From Aphrocallistes beatrix (lineage: Eukaryota; Porifera; Hexactinellida; Sceptrulophora; Aphrocallistidae): a stretch of DNA of 64,000 nt. Where the stretch lies: contig OY725492.1 in NCBI GenBank assembly GCA_963281255.1, forward strand, positions 496,001 to 560,000, in the 5' to 3' direction. Positions 21,318 to 31,421 of the stretch are shown in pieces. A model generated the notes under the pieces. That model had not been told where the DNA came from, did not search any database, and saw only the letters and a program-made list of their open reading frames with translations. A program made the position numbers and the translations under genes. Within the stretch, counting starts at the first letter, position 1. Every line of letters begins with the position of its first letter.

Positions 21318-21777
21318 GCTACGTTAGTATAAATAAGATGAGTTTGTGAATTTAAATTGGAATACAACTTACTACAGATTGGAAATGTTGAAAAAATTGA
21401 AGCAAATTCATCAAATATTTTTGGCATAACACGTATTATGAATGTTAAATTATTTTTGTTTCCTAATTTGAGGTTCATTTTGCACCATCTCTGAAAATCT
21501 GTCCTCAAAAAACTATAATACATAAAAAGAATGAATTCAAACGAAAGACAAATATTTCAATCACTTCTAAGGCTAATATCTGCATGAATCAATCCTATAT
21601 TTAGCTCTTGATGGTAATCAAATACCTACACAAGTGAAACTAGAACGAGGATTATATTTCAGTAAATATTTGATTAATAAATATGATACAAAGAAACGTC
21701 TAAAAAGGTATAAACATAGTTAATAACTGTTCACAAAATATTTAAAAGTCGCCAAAGATTGCGAATAAAAAAGCACA
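21318..21777. other. Spacer between NT-C2/PH gene and Ig/FN3 receptor
   Basis: 460 bp of AT-rich sequence without a supported gene or repeat. It must hold the 3' end of the receptor transcript and the promoter of the NT-C2/PH gene; I see no clear TATA box or AATAAA in the right orientation. Confidence 0.4.
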
Positions 21778-24700
21778 TCACTTTTTGTAGGTGGGGTCAG
21801 GAACAGGGGGTGGGGGCGGGGTAAAATTGGGAACGTCTCTCAACTCTGAGTTCCCATGTGGAGTGGCATCCATTGCGGGTGGGGCAGGGAAATCCGGAGT
21901 GATCCGACGCCTGAAGCCTAAAACACCGACTTGCTCAACTGGTGACGATTTGGGCTTTTTGAAAGGCAGGTTGGACGAAAGGTTGGATGAAGGTTTAAAT
22001 GTGGAATTAGTTGGCTTAGAAGGCTGATCTGAATCGAAATCACTATCAAGTGCTTGGTTATGGAAGGCTAAAGGACCTCTATAAGCTTCATTTTTAGTGT
22101 ACTCCTCCTTCTTACGGAAAGTTTCACCGCTACCAACATGCATTCTAGAGTTTTTCGCTTGTGGGTGGTTCGATTCATTTGTAGTGAACTCGGTCGTAGC
22201 CATATTACTGAATCCCTCCAAACTTTGAACTCCTGAACTTTGAACTTTTGAACCTTGAACTCTTGAATGTTGAACTTTTGAACCTTGAACTCTTGAACCT
22301 TGAACTCCTGCCCTTTGAACTTTTGCATGTTTACGTCTTCGCTTGCAGATACATGCACAGACAATAATGATCAGAATTAATGTTATTATTATTGTCACTG
22401 TGAGAAAGACACATAATGCGATGAGCCAGTATACATTGACTGTCTCCTGTGCTGAAGCACCTGCAACAAATGGGTAGTTCGGAGAAACGGCCGCATCGCC
22501 GTATTCATTCACGAATTTCATGCGCCAAGCATACATCCCCGGAGTAAGGATAACCTCATTCAGGTTGAAAGGTGATGAAGTTATGCTGGCAACATTTTCT
22601 GAGATATTTTTATCGCCAAACTCTATGATATAATTCCCCTCGACAGATCCAGTGTTGGAGAGTTCCCAGTTCACGGTACCACCATTCGTTACAATTTCAA
22701 ACGTCCCAACAATATTGATAAAGAACTCTTTCCTATCTAAACCAACTCTGTTACTCACTTCACATATATACAACCCACTATTCTCATTGCTGAGTGACAT
22801 TAGATCCGACATTTCACCATTCAGGTACACGGTAACATCAGTAACTTCCATGCCTTCTCTTGTGAAGTTTACATACGGCTTAGGGAGTCCCTGTGTATAG
22901 GTGCATGTTATGTACATTCCTTGTCCTTCTAGACAGTTTAAACCGCCATTCCCGCCTAGACAGAACTCAGGAATGGAATACTGTATCAGCGCCATTGGTA
23001 ACTCAGCTACAGTAACATGGAACATGATGGTAGCTGATCCGAACAGATTCATACCGGTGCATTCGTAATAGTTAGTATACCTAGGCGAGGCTATCGGCAC
23101 ATAATACCGTGGAACGGTTTCCGGCAAACTGGCTAAACTCCCGGTGAAGTTACCTATCCATGAGAACCGTGGATCAGGAATTGCTCCGATAACGCACTCA
23201 AGAGTTAATGGATCTCCAACGAACACGATGACATCATCTGTGTGTGTGGTAATATTACTGAGATTGTCTGTGGTTTGAATGTAAGGTGGGTGAGCAGGCT
23301 GAACTGTAAGGACTTCCGAGTGCATACTTTCTCCAGCAGATGTGTTAGCAGTGATGGAAACCAGCAAAGGATAGCCAACAGTGAAATCGCTTGTAACAAT
23401 AGGCGGTTGTAGAGTAGTGTTAGAGCGCGTAGTTTCAGACATAGGCAGACTCTGATTGTAGTAGAGAGTGTATGAGGTGATGATCCCATTCGGGCTTGCA
23501 GGCGTATTCCAGTTGAAAGAAAATTCAGAGCTAGAGAGGTATGTGACCTGTAGGGACACAGGGGGAGACGGGGGTGCTTCATTTGTGCGGATCTGTGTTT
23601 GAGGGCCGAACGGACCGAGCATAGTGGTTTCCCCGGCAACCGACACTTGATGCTCAGTGTACGGTGTGAGACCAGGGATTGTGAAGTCACGTGTCTCGTG
23701 ACCAATACGTAATGTAGCATTAACGTTATCGGGTGTGATGTAGCTTATGGTGTAAGACTGAATAACTCCATTCCTATCTCGTAACGGAATCTCTCCCCAT
23801 TGAATTCGTATTGTGTCAGCTCTAGTTTCTACGTTGAGTATGCTAGGCCCGGCAGATGGAGTTGATTCTAGTGTCAGAGCATGGACAAATTCACTATACA
23901 CACCACAGCCCACCATGGTACAGGCCCTGATACGGAGAGTATAGTTCTGATAGAATTCCAGATCGTTTATAATGGTACCGAATTGGTTGTTTTCTTGCAT
24001 GGAGTCGAGTGGGGTAGTTAGAGTGCTTAGTACGGAGTCTACAACACTAACACCTTCCATTGGTGTAAGTACAAGTGTGTATTCTATTTCGAATTGAGTG
24101 ATGAGTCCATTCCATCTCTCTAAGATAGGAGGTACCCAGGTGACTCTTATCATGTTAGATGTTATCCCTGAGGGTGTGAAATTTCGCGGGGCAGCTTCAG
24201 GCTCAGCTTGGGCGGTCTCAACTTGTATGGGAGACGAGGGTGCACTTTCACCAATGACATTCCGCGCACGAACACGAAACATGTATTGAGTGAATGGAGT
24301 CAGGCCTGTGACGTTGTAACGGGTGTCTACACCTGTCACTGAAGCAGCCTGTACATAAGATCCACTCTCTTCCATTTCTATAATAAACTCTGTTATAGGA
24401 GAGTTACCATCAAAAGTAAGCGTCCAAGAGATGAGAACAGAACGAGCGAGAACAGATGTTGACACCTGTGAGGGTGCTGATGGCTCCTCTTGTACTAATA
24501 GGTACATCTGTGCAGTATCAGCACCGAATCTATTACTCACTGAGCACTGGTAGTAGCCTGTGAATTGCCGCGAGGATGAGGCGATAGAGAGGATAGACGC
24601 AGTTTCTAAGTGTTGGATTGTGAATTGAGAGTTTGAAGCTAAATCATTCGTTGGATCGGACAAGTTTTTCCATGTGAAATTTAGAGGTAGATTGCCTGTA

Positions 24701-25425
24701 ACATTGCAGATGATTGTCACAGGCGAGTTGAGAGTAACATTCCTATTCTCAAGACTAGTTACCATGGGGGGAGGGTAGATTTGAATGAGTGCAGGCGTGG
24801 AAGTGACAGTGATATTGAATTCAGAATCGTCATCTTGAAGCATATTGGACGCCTGACATGAATAGTTTCCAGATTGGTCTTGTAACGGAGATGGGAATTC
24901 GAGGCTTGAGTTTATAAACGGGATAGAAACCGAGGTAGATACACGTGATATTATGTCGGGAATCGCCAGGCCCTCCTTCAACCAAGTCACATTAGCAGTT
25001 GGAAAACCTTCTGCACGACACGAAATTGCGAAAGGCAACGCCTCAACGAACTCACCTCCTTCTGGATGAGTGAGAATAGCTGCCTCAACATAGACTGTCA
25101 GCACGGCAGTGTTCGTTATTGTTATTTGCATGCTTTGGCTGTCTGTCAACAAAACGCTACAAACGTACCATCCACGGTCTTCGTATTGAACTTGGACAAT
25201 TTGCAGAAAGAAAGTGTGAGTGATCATATTTTCTTCTAGATTTTTTGTCTCATTGAGTGGGGTCGTTATAGACGCAAGTGTGATGTTATATCCTACAGCG
25301 TCATTCACGATGCAAGTAAGCAATGCGTTATTGCCACTGACATATTCTACATCACTGAAAGTGAGGTATGGCTGTGAACAGGCCAGGACAGGAATAAGGG
25401 AAAGAATGGAAAGGAGGAACAGCAT
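21778..25425 (-). CDS. Ig/fibronectin-III single-pass cell-surface receptor, single exon
   Basis: A 1215-aa type I membrane protein. A signal peptide (about 1-18, MLFLLSILSLIPVLACS) precedes three Ig domains (about 20-110, 115-210, 215-312; Cys...Trp...YxC patterns such as NYSCQAS and YYQCSVS). Four FN3 domains follow (about 315-405, 408-522, 525-615, 618-712), then two Ig domains (about 715-810, 815-905), a less regular beta domain to about 990, a membrane helix (about 1000-1024) and a 190-residue cytoplasmic tail. The layout is of the DSCAM/sidekick/neogenin adhesion-receptor style, but I cannot assign an orthologue. Many N-x-S/T sequons mark the ectodomain. The tail starts with KRRRK, then a repeat of VQGS-like units (about 1033-1070), and ends in a proline-rich stretch (PPPPPVPDP) that could bind SH3 or EVH1 domains. 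A 3.6-kb intron-free receptor of this kind is unusual for animals. Confidence 0.9.
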   Translation of the reverse strand: MLFLLSILSLIPVLACSQPYLTFSDVEYVSGNNALLTCIVNDAVGYNITLASITTPLNETKNLEENMITHTFFLQIVQVQYEDRGWYVCSVLLTDSQSMQITITNTAVLTVYVEAAILTHPEGGEFVEALPFAISCRAEGFPTANVTWLKEGLAIPDIISRVSTSVSIPFINSSLEFPSPLQDQSGNYSCQASNMLQDDDSEFNITVTSTPALIQIYPPPMVTSLENRNVTLNSPVTIICNVTGNLPLNFTWKNLSDPTNDLASNSQFTIQHLETASILSIASSSRQFTGYYQCSVSNRFGADTAQMYLLVQEEPSAPSQVSTSVLARSVLISWTLTFDGNSPITEFIIEMEESGSYVQAASVTGVDTRYNVTGLTPFTQYMFRVRARNVIGESAPSSPIQVETAQAEPEAAPRNFTPSGITSNMIRVTWVPPILERWNGLITQFEIEYTLVLTPMEGVSVVDSVLSTLTTPLDSMQENNQFGTIINDLEFYQNYTLRIRACTMVGCGVYSEFVHALTLESTPSAGPSILNVETRADTIRIQWGEIPLRDRNGVIQSYTISYITPDNVNATLRIGHETRDFTIPGLTPYTEHQVSVAGETTMLGPFGPQTQIRTNEAPPSPPVSLQVTYLSSSEFSFNWNTPASPNGIITSYTLYYNQSLPMSETTRSNTTLQPPIVTSDFTVGYPLLVSITANTSAGESMHSEVLTVQPAHPPYIQTTDNLSNITTHTDDVIVFVGDPLTLECVIGAIPDPRFSWIGNFTGSLASLPETVPRYYVPIASPRYTNYYECTGMNLFGSATIMFHVTVAELPMALIQYSIPEFCLGGNGGLNCLEGQGMYITCTYTQGLPKPYVNFTREGMEVTDVTVYLNGEMSDLMSLSNENSGLYICEVSNRVGLDRKEFFINIVGTFEIVTNGGTVNWELSNTGSVEGNYIIEFGDKNISENVASITSSPFNLNEVILTPGMYAWRMKFVNEYGDAAVSPNYPFVAGASAQETVNVYWLIALCVFLTVTIIITLILIIIVCACICKRRRKHAKVQRAGVQGSRVQGSKVQHSRVQGSKVQSSGVQSLEGFSNMATTEFTTNESNHPQAKNSRMHVGSGETFRKKEEYTKNEAYRGPLAFHNQALDSDFDSDQPSKPTNSTFKPSSNLSSNLPFKKPKSSPVEQVGVLGFRRRITPDFPAPPAMDATPHGNSELRDVPNFTPPPPPVPDPTYKK
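22215..22330 (-). repeat. Minisatellite coding the VQGS repeat of the receptor tail
   Basis: About eight or nine copies of a 12-bp-based unit ('aaggttcaagagttc' variants on the minus strand), translated as VQGSRVQGSKVQHS-like repeats just inside the membrane. The unit length keeps the frame open, so copy number could vary without disrupting the protein. Confidence 0.7.
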
Positions 25426-25487
25426 TGTTATTTGCTATCTAATTTAAAACAGGAAAAGTTTTAGTCGTTATGCTACTTAGTAGAAAC

Positions 25488-25545
25488 AAGCGCGCTTCGC
25501 TTGCTTGCGCTGCGCGGCTGGCGGACACAAAGTGTCCGCCATATA
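25488..25545 (-). repeat. Solo 3' hairpin end of the Helitron-like repeat
   Basis: Reverse copy of the GC-rich end seen at 37385-37464 and elsewhere: 'aagcgcgcttcgcttgc', then the hairpin GGCGGACAC-aaa-GTGTCCGCC. The rest of the element is absent. Confidence 0.55.
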
Positions 25546-25703
25546 AATAAACAAATAAACATCAATCGACATTAATTAATAGTAAGGATAAACCCCTGAG
25601 AAAAATGGTTTGAATAATTATAAATGAATTTCTTTGTATATATGAAATCGCTATAAATTAATGATAGGACCAGAGTGTAAAAACTTCAAGAAAAAATTCA
25701 ATA

Positions 25704-25883
25704 CAGTCAGGGTCGCTTATTGTGAACCACTAAGGGACCAAAAATATGTTCATAATAGAGATACTTCATATTAAGCAAACTTGACTCAATACAAATCATA
25801 TCTAAAAAATGAAATTGGACCCAGGAGGTTAGTTCATAATAAACGAATGTTCATATTAGATTCATAATAAGCGACCCTGACTG
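25704..25883. mobile_element. TA-flanked MITE, 'CAGTCAGGGTCGCTTATT' family
   Basis: 180-bp element with inverted ends CAGTCAGGGTCGCTTATT and AATAAGCGACCCTGACTG, flanked by TA. An inverted copy at 31472-31656 is about 90% alike by eye, including 'tgaaattgggaccaggaggttagtt' style interior sequence. Confidence 0.75.
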
Positions 25884-26503
25884 TACTGCAAAATTTCCAT
25901 CCTACCTTAGTTATAAACGTAGTTTAGGAGGAAGGGTGATAAGAAGTTATGATAATGGTAATCAAATGTGATTGTTTGTCCGATCGTTAGATATCACAAA
26001 AACATGTGCAATAAATAACAAAACGATTTCGATTCTAGCTGAAATCATGATCGGTAATCTCGATCAAGAAGGTGATGAAAGAAAAAAAAAGTTTCCTAAA
26101 AATGATCGGAATATTTTTGACAAAAAAAGGATAGCAATCCTCCACCCGATCGATTGAAATTTGAAAACAAAAGATAGACGATCTTCAATCGATCGTTGAA
26201 ATAGAATTGCGGTCGTTATCTAACGCTTAATCCTACGATCCGAATGCCCCATCTATAACTAACCCAAATTCGCTATTGCGACAATATCCAACGAATTAGA
26301 AAACAAGATCTTTCTCTTAATCAAATTTAAAGAAAATATCATAGTAAGCTTTATTAAAATGCTAATTATTGGAATCATGCACATTTAGAATGCATATAGT
26401 ATGTATGTGGTAAATGTAAAATGTAAGAGGCTGGTACACTGAGTAGATAGCAAGTCAGCTTCTCAGGAATCACTTTCCAGATGTTTTTGAGGATTTAGGA
26501 GTT

Positions 26504-27063
26504 TTAACTGATCTTTTGGAGTTGGCTTAGCTTTGCTTTTGATGTCTTCAGCTTGCGACGTTGGTTTGCAAACCAATGTGAAACTTGTTTAGTTGTGAGT
26601 CCAGATTCTTCTGCTAAGCGATTCTTGTCTCCTTCGTTTGGGTAGGGAGCAGTGGGATGAGCTTCCAGCCATTCCATCAACACTTTTCTCTTTTGAGGAC
26701 GAAGATCTCTCCGCTTTTTATCGATCTCTAGACTGTGTAGATGAATTTCAAGCAAGGATTTGTAGACTTATTGGTATAAATTCAATCTCAATTTCTTCAT
26801 TTCAGAGCTTATCTGGATTTCTACCTGCGATTTCCGCTTTTTACTATCATATTTTTACTCTTCTTAATCAGTATCTGTTCATTCTCGATGATTTCCTTCA
26901 GTTTGGAGTCATAGTATTGCTTTAGCATACAGGTTCCTTGGATTTTCTGGGTTGCAGCGAGTCGCTCTATAATTGATTGGTACTCCTTCTCTTCAAGAGT
27001 GCATCTGTACTCACTTCTTGGTCTCCGGCAGTATTTGGCTCTTTGGAACTTTTTGGATTTGAT
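26504..27063 (-). CDS. TALE-class homeobox transcription factor, 5' end unresolved
   Basis: The last exon (26732-26504) carries a three-amino-acid-loop-extension homeodomain: RPQKRKVLMEWLEAHPTAPY (start), the PYP loop, KQVSHWFANQRRKLK in helix 3, with N51 and Ala at position 50. Ala50 is typical of Iroquois-type TALE proteins; most Meis/TGIF members have Ile. The preceding exon ends at 26825 (CGCAG/GTAGAA, phase 2), joined over a 92-bp intron to ACACAG/T, and encodes a Lys/Glu-rich helical segment (EYQSIIERLAATQKIQ ... IVKSGNR). That frame is open only to 27063, while a different frame is open upstream (27260-26967). A splice site I cannot place or a frameshift separates them, so the true start is unknown. 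The protein acts in the nucleus as a sequence-specific DNA-binding factor by family. Confidence 0.75.
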
Positions 27064-27457
27064 TTAGAGGATTTAGATTTCATTTTCAATTTATTTTCAA
27101 AACGCGATTCTCCGTTATATGGTGCTTCCAGTGCATATTGATCATTTTCTTTGAAGGTAAAATTTGATTGGGCGCAGAAACTCTCATATATCCACTGCTT
27201 TATAAATAAATAGATTTTAAAGATGCGTATTATAACCAATTTTTTTGTATAACCAAACAAACATTTTACCTCAATACACCCAAAATATTTGTAAATAACT
27301 CCTAATATAAATTCCGGATAAGATGCACAAATTTTGACTCCAAAAAATGTGTAAATATTAACCAGATTCTGATAGGATATGCATACAAGGATCTCAAAAT
27401 CAAATAAATTTGGCTTAATGAATCACCCTGGGCTTAATTTAAAAAGAATATATAATA

Positions 27458-27642
27458 CAGTCGACTCTGCTTAATAGGGTCACATCGGTGAGAGGACATT
27501 TTGTCCCGATTAAGCGGAACCCTATTAACCGAAAATATTTCGTATTAGCTTCTATGTGTGAGAGCTATTCCGGTCCTGCCAAAATGGCACGATTAAACGG
27601 TTGACCTGATTAAACAGTGACCCTATTAAGCGGAGTCGACTG
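27458..27642. mobile_element. pogo/Tigger-type MITE, 185 bp
   Basis: Ends CAGTCGACTCTGCTTAATAG and CTATTAAGCGGAGTCGACTG, flanked by TA (27456-27457, 27643-27644). The interior is matched, inverted, by 34021-34191, for example 'tagcttctatgtgtgagag' / 'ctctcacacatagaagcta'. Confidence 0.8.
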
Positions 27643-27976
27643 TATTTTCTATATAGTTTATGCGCCGAGATGTCATAAACAATTTATACTTTCGCTTCGG
27701 ATCCAAACTATGCCTCTTCCCCACCAACCAAATGTAAAACCAAATATTTAGATTTATCAATAGCAATTTTAGACAATATAATTGTAGCGTCAGTTACTTT
27801 AAAAATTGTAATCTAAGCGTAGGTATAAAATACAAGTAATCCATGTGTAATAATCAAGCATTGGATCACAAAAAGGAAATAAGTATCATAAAGAGCAAAA
27901 CGAAATATTTAAAAATTTGCGCTTGATCATTTGAGAAAATTGAAGGTGAGAGTGTAGATCTAGGATTAGTATGAAA

Positions 27977-29872
27977 TCAGGTATGGCATGCGTGGTTGTG
28001 AATTTTTACAAATTGCTGTAATTGCGTGGGTAGAGTGTTGATGTAAGGTGTGAGGTGGCAGGAAATGGCTCGAGCTGATAAACAACTCAGTTTTAAAGGG
28101 CAAAACGAATGTGTTACTATCGTGAGGAGCTGTGGAGAGGCACAGAGGACGAAAGCTGTCTTCCCATCCTTGTCAGACATATCGATATGAGCGCCTGACT
28201 GAATCAAGTTGAAGACCAATTGTATAATCCGCGCAGTTCCTTCTTTCTGTACGGCCATGTGCAGTGGGGAGAGACCATTCGCGTTTAGGGTATTCAGCAT
28301 ATCTGGTCCAATTAACTTGGATATATAGGGAATAACACAGGCTGTATTGGGTTTACTTTTCTCCTTTTCTGTATCTTCAAGAATAGAATACTTGGAGACG
28401 AGGATATGGAGTAGAGTATCACCTGTTTCCAACAGGCTGAACTCAGTACAAAACTTCCCAACCAATTCATCTCGCTCTTTCAACAATAATTGGTTCTCCT
28501 CCGTCGGTTCATCTGACAGATGATCCAACCAAATACTCACTAGGACTAACATGCTATTCAAAGCTTTATCAAACTCTTCCCTCTCTTCGACGATATCTCC
28601 CCTGGATACGATGCGACACAGCTGTGAGGAGAGGAGCTTGAAAAGGCTTGGGATATCAGGCGAGTAACCGTTCTTTAAGAAAGTTAAAATTCCTAGATTC
28701 AAATGACCTAGAAAGTCATCGAAATCTTCAACAGCATATCCCGTGTCATTGATCGGCGTGTTGGCAATCATCCATAACGAACGATGTAGAACTTTCTCTG
28801 CGGACGCAAACTGCTTATGAAAGAGCAAGTACCTTCCAGTGGCGAATGTATAGTAGGAGGTGAGATGGTAGAAAGGGCCTAGGATTCTCTCTCGCATCAT
28901 CAGAGATTGATAGACCACCCAGTCAGCGGTAGAAGACATAGCGCCTAGTGAGCGTACTTCCTGCCTATCACCGTAGGCGGGGATTGGCGGGAGAAAGTGA
29001 GTGCTGAGGTTTTCTTCTTGTCTCAGAGTGATGGCTTCTCTCCAGTAAGTCAGAGCTGAGTCGACTGTCCGTCGAATATTGAAGGAAGAAGCTCCTAACA
29101 GAAATAACGCGTCGACCACACAAGCAGAACTGCATTCAGAGAAACCTGACAGGTAACGGACAATGTCACCGTGTCCGTAGGCCGCTGCTTGGTAGATGGG
29201 ACAGGGAGTTGAGTAGGAGTACTGAAGATCTGGGGTAGGCGGAATGAATTCCAATCTCGCGCCGAGTGAGATGAGTAGTTTAGCTATTTCAATGAATCCC
29301 TTCACACAGACCGCGTGGAGTGGAGTGAGGCCTTTGGAAGAGCCGAGGTTTATATCCGCGCCTTTATTAGCTAGCAATTCCACTGATTCTGAATGGTTGC
29401 GTAGTGTAGCGATCATGAGTGGACTCTGTCCAGCTATGTTAGTCGCGTCTAGGTCAGCTCCGTTCGCAATCAGGTACTGCATCACTTCCAACCGATTGTG
29501 GAAGCTAGCTGCACGTAATGGAGTGGATTTCGTTTTTGTTCCGTGGTTCACATTCGCGCCACCCTCGATCAGGATTTTTACAACTTCAACGTGTCCCCCG
29601 AGGGAAGCAGCCCAGAGTGAAGTGGCCCCGGTTATCTGTTTCGTCGTAAACTCAGAGATTATATCACAAGACGCCTCTAAATCAATCTGAATTGGTTGGG
29701 AAAGAATATATTTTACACAGTCAATGGAGCCTTTTTGTGAGGCTAATATGAGTAGACGTGATGCTTCTTCTGAAGTGGGTAGTTCTGTTTGTGGTTTTGA
29801 GATAGCGGATTTTAGGGTTTTGACTTCATTATTGAGGGCTGCTTCTTCGAGTATTTCTATATCATATGACAT
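27977..29872 (-). CDS. FEM1: FEM1 homologue, CUL2 E3 ligase substrate receptor
   Basis: 631 aa in one exon, close to human FEM1B (627) and FEM1C (617). The N-terminal half holds about seven ankyrin repeats (roughly 40-240; GATSLWAASLGGHVEVVKIL, TPLRAASFHNRLEVMQYLIA, TPLHAVCVKGFIEIAKLLIS). The middle is the FEM1-specific helical region (DALFLLGASSFNIRRTVDSA, FATGRYLLFHKQFASAEKVL). Two further ankyrin repeats lie near 530-585 (LSPLHMAVQKEGTARI, HIDMSDKDGKTAFV). The C-terminus matches the FEM1 VHL/BC box, LKLSCLSARAISCHLTPYIN ... LPTQLQQFVKIH (about 593-625), which docks elongin B/C and CUL2. FEM1 proteins recognise C-terminal degrons in the ankyrin groove. Vertebrate FEM1B and FEM1C coding regions are nearly intronless as well, so one exon is not surprising. 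Confidence 0.95.
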   Translation of the reverse strand: MSYDIEILEEAALNNEVKTLKSAISKPQTELPTSEEASRLLILASQKGSIDCVKYILSQPIQIDLEASCDIISEFTTKQITGATSLWAASLGGHVEVVKILIEGGANVNHGTKTKSTPLRAASFHNRLEVMQYLIANGADLDATNIAGQSPLMIATLRNHSESVELLANKGADINLGSSKGLTPLHAVCVKGFIEIAKLLISLGARLEFIPPTPDLQYSYSTPCPIYQAAAYGHGDIVRYLSGFSECSSACVVDALFLLGASSFNIRRTVDSALTYWREAITLRQEENLSTHFLPPIPAYGDRQEVRSLGAMSSTADWVVYQSLMMRERILGPFYHLTSYYTFATGRYLLFHKQFASAEKVLHRSLWMIANTPINDTGYAVEDFDDFLGHLNLGILTFLKNGYSPDIPSLFKLLSSQLCRIVSRGDIVEEREEFDKALNSMLVLVSIWLDHLSDEPTEENQLLLKERDELVGKFCTEFSLLETGDTLLHILVSKYSILEDTEKEKSKPNTACVIPYISKLIGPDMLNTLNANGLSPLHMAVQKEGTARIIQLVFNLIQSGAHIDMSDKDGKTAFVLCASPQLLTIVTHSFCPLKLSCLSARAISCHLTPYINTLPTQLQQFVKIHNHACHT

Positions 29873-29904
29873 AGCTGATCAAGGGAAGCTAATCGTGTGA
29901 AAAA

Positions 29905-29935
29905 ACAACAACAACAACAACAACAAACAAACCAA
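29905..29935. repeat. Trinucleotide microsatellite (CAA)n
   Basis: A run of AAC/CAA triplets just upstream of the FEM1 start codon, within the presumed 5' UTR or promoter. Confidence 0.8.
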
Positions 29936-30046
29936 TAGGTACCGTATACCCTCATTATTTGACGGGGGCGATTATTTATTTTCAGTCCTATTTACCAGCT
30001 GATAAAATTAATACTTCAGATATAAGATAGTTTCCAATTAGTATAC

Positions 30047-30240
30047 ATACATACCAACCGTCCCGTTTTTTGTGGGACGTCCCGCTTTTTTCACTCTTCT
30101 ATTGAGCTAATTTTGACGAGTTATTACATGAAAAATATCCACTATGTCCAGTTTTTTAAATTCCATACTTTATACTTTTATATTGTGTCCCACCATGTCT
30201 CGCGAAATTCAACGCCGCGTCCCACTTGTATCATGATGGC
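30047..30240. mobile_element. Non-autonomous DNA element, 'GTCCCGC' family, copy 2
   Basis: Same order of phrases as 7793-8012 ('ccaaccgtcccgtttttt', 'cactcttctattgagctaattt', 'gcgaaattcaacgccgcgtc'). Upstream of FEM1. Confidence 0.6.
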
Positions 30241-30919
30241 ATTTATGCACACGAGTGATTGGATCAACAGTAAGAGGGAAGGATTCGCTGTCGAGCTTTA
30301 CACTAAGAGATAGCAAAAAATTAGGAGCGATTGTTCGAGGGCCGGTTACTATTCGAGGAGAGTACACGGTTTGACTAAAAACTTGTGTTTGTCTTCAAAA
30401 AGCAAGCAGACAACATTAACATAAAAATGCTATAATTCTAGAATCCTTCCTAATATACACAACGATTTCGCTAGCTTCTCAACAAATGCCAGGAATCTTA
30501 ACTAACATACGTAAGTAGGTTTCATTGTTTTGCGTTACACGCCAATTTTAAAATGCTTGTAGAGATCACAAAGCATCTTTTTCGCATTACACAATGGAGA
30601 CAATAAGATTGGCTAGCTACGTCAATTGTGTTATGAGAAAAACTACTACTACATCTGTTTTCAAAAGAAAAGAACAGAGCATTTTGACTAATTCATTATT
30701 GTCCCCGTAATTCCTGATCTAAGCGTTCTTTGAATAATTAATTAAATAATCTTGTAATAAGAATGGAGGTTAATAGCTATGGTGATATAATTGAACCATT
30801 ATATTTTCATAGATAATAGCCTGTGTCTACTCGTTCTAGTAATTGATTATCGCGAGGGACAATGACATGAAGGATTATCTAATAATCGCATAGAAACTCA
30901 GTTTTTAGGTTGCATGTTG

Positions 30920-30970
30920 CATGAGCCCGCTTCTCTCGCTTGCGCTTGCGCTCTGCGGGTGGCGAACATT
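30920..30970. repeat. Diverged fragment of the Helitron-like 3' end
   Basis: 'cccgcttctctcgcttgcgcttgcgctctgcgggtggcgaaca' is a degraded relative of the GC-rich hairpin end at 25488 and 37385. Nothing else of the element is nearby. Confidence 0.35.
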
Positions 30971-31421
30971 TCTTATCGCAATGAGGCGCCTAATATTGCC
31001 AACTTTGCCTAGACCATGGATGCTAGGCTTAGGCCATGCAAGGGCAGAACACGCACTCAAAAAGTGGTACGGCGGAATATTTGGCAGATATCTTCCAGTA
31101 AAGATTCAAAACTGGTCCGGTTACGCAGTCCCAAGTATTTAATTTCACCCTTTTAAGCGCTTTCATTGAGTAATTTTCCGTATAGAACCGGAATGTGAAT
31201 GGGTTGATATGACAAAATTGGATCTTTTTAATGGAATGTTGCTACATTCCAGCGTTGCCATGAAATTTTCGAGTTATTGGACAATTTACAAAATGTAACC
31301 AATGTAATTAATCGTCCATTAACTCGAAAACTATTGACATGGCCGGCGCCATGTTTTATCGGCAGTGGGTGTCCTAAGAGGGATTTCTCTGAAAGTGGGT
31401 GTCCATTTATGGAGGGATATA

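Noticed and set aside
22068-22364. Second open frame with FKVQEFKVQ repeats
   Set aside because: It is the other reading of the minisatellite inside the Ig/FN3 receptor gene; it has no domain and lies wholly within that coding sequence.
23205-23720. 171-aa open frame inside the receptor gene
   Set aside because: Alternative frame of the FN3 region. The composition is unlike a protein and there is no promoter or domain.
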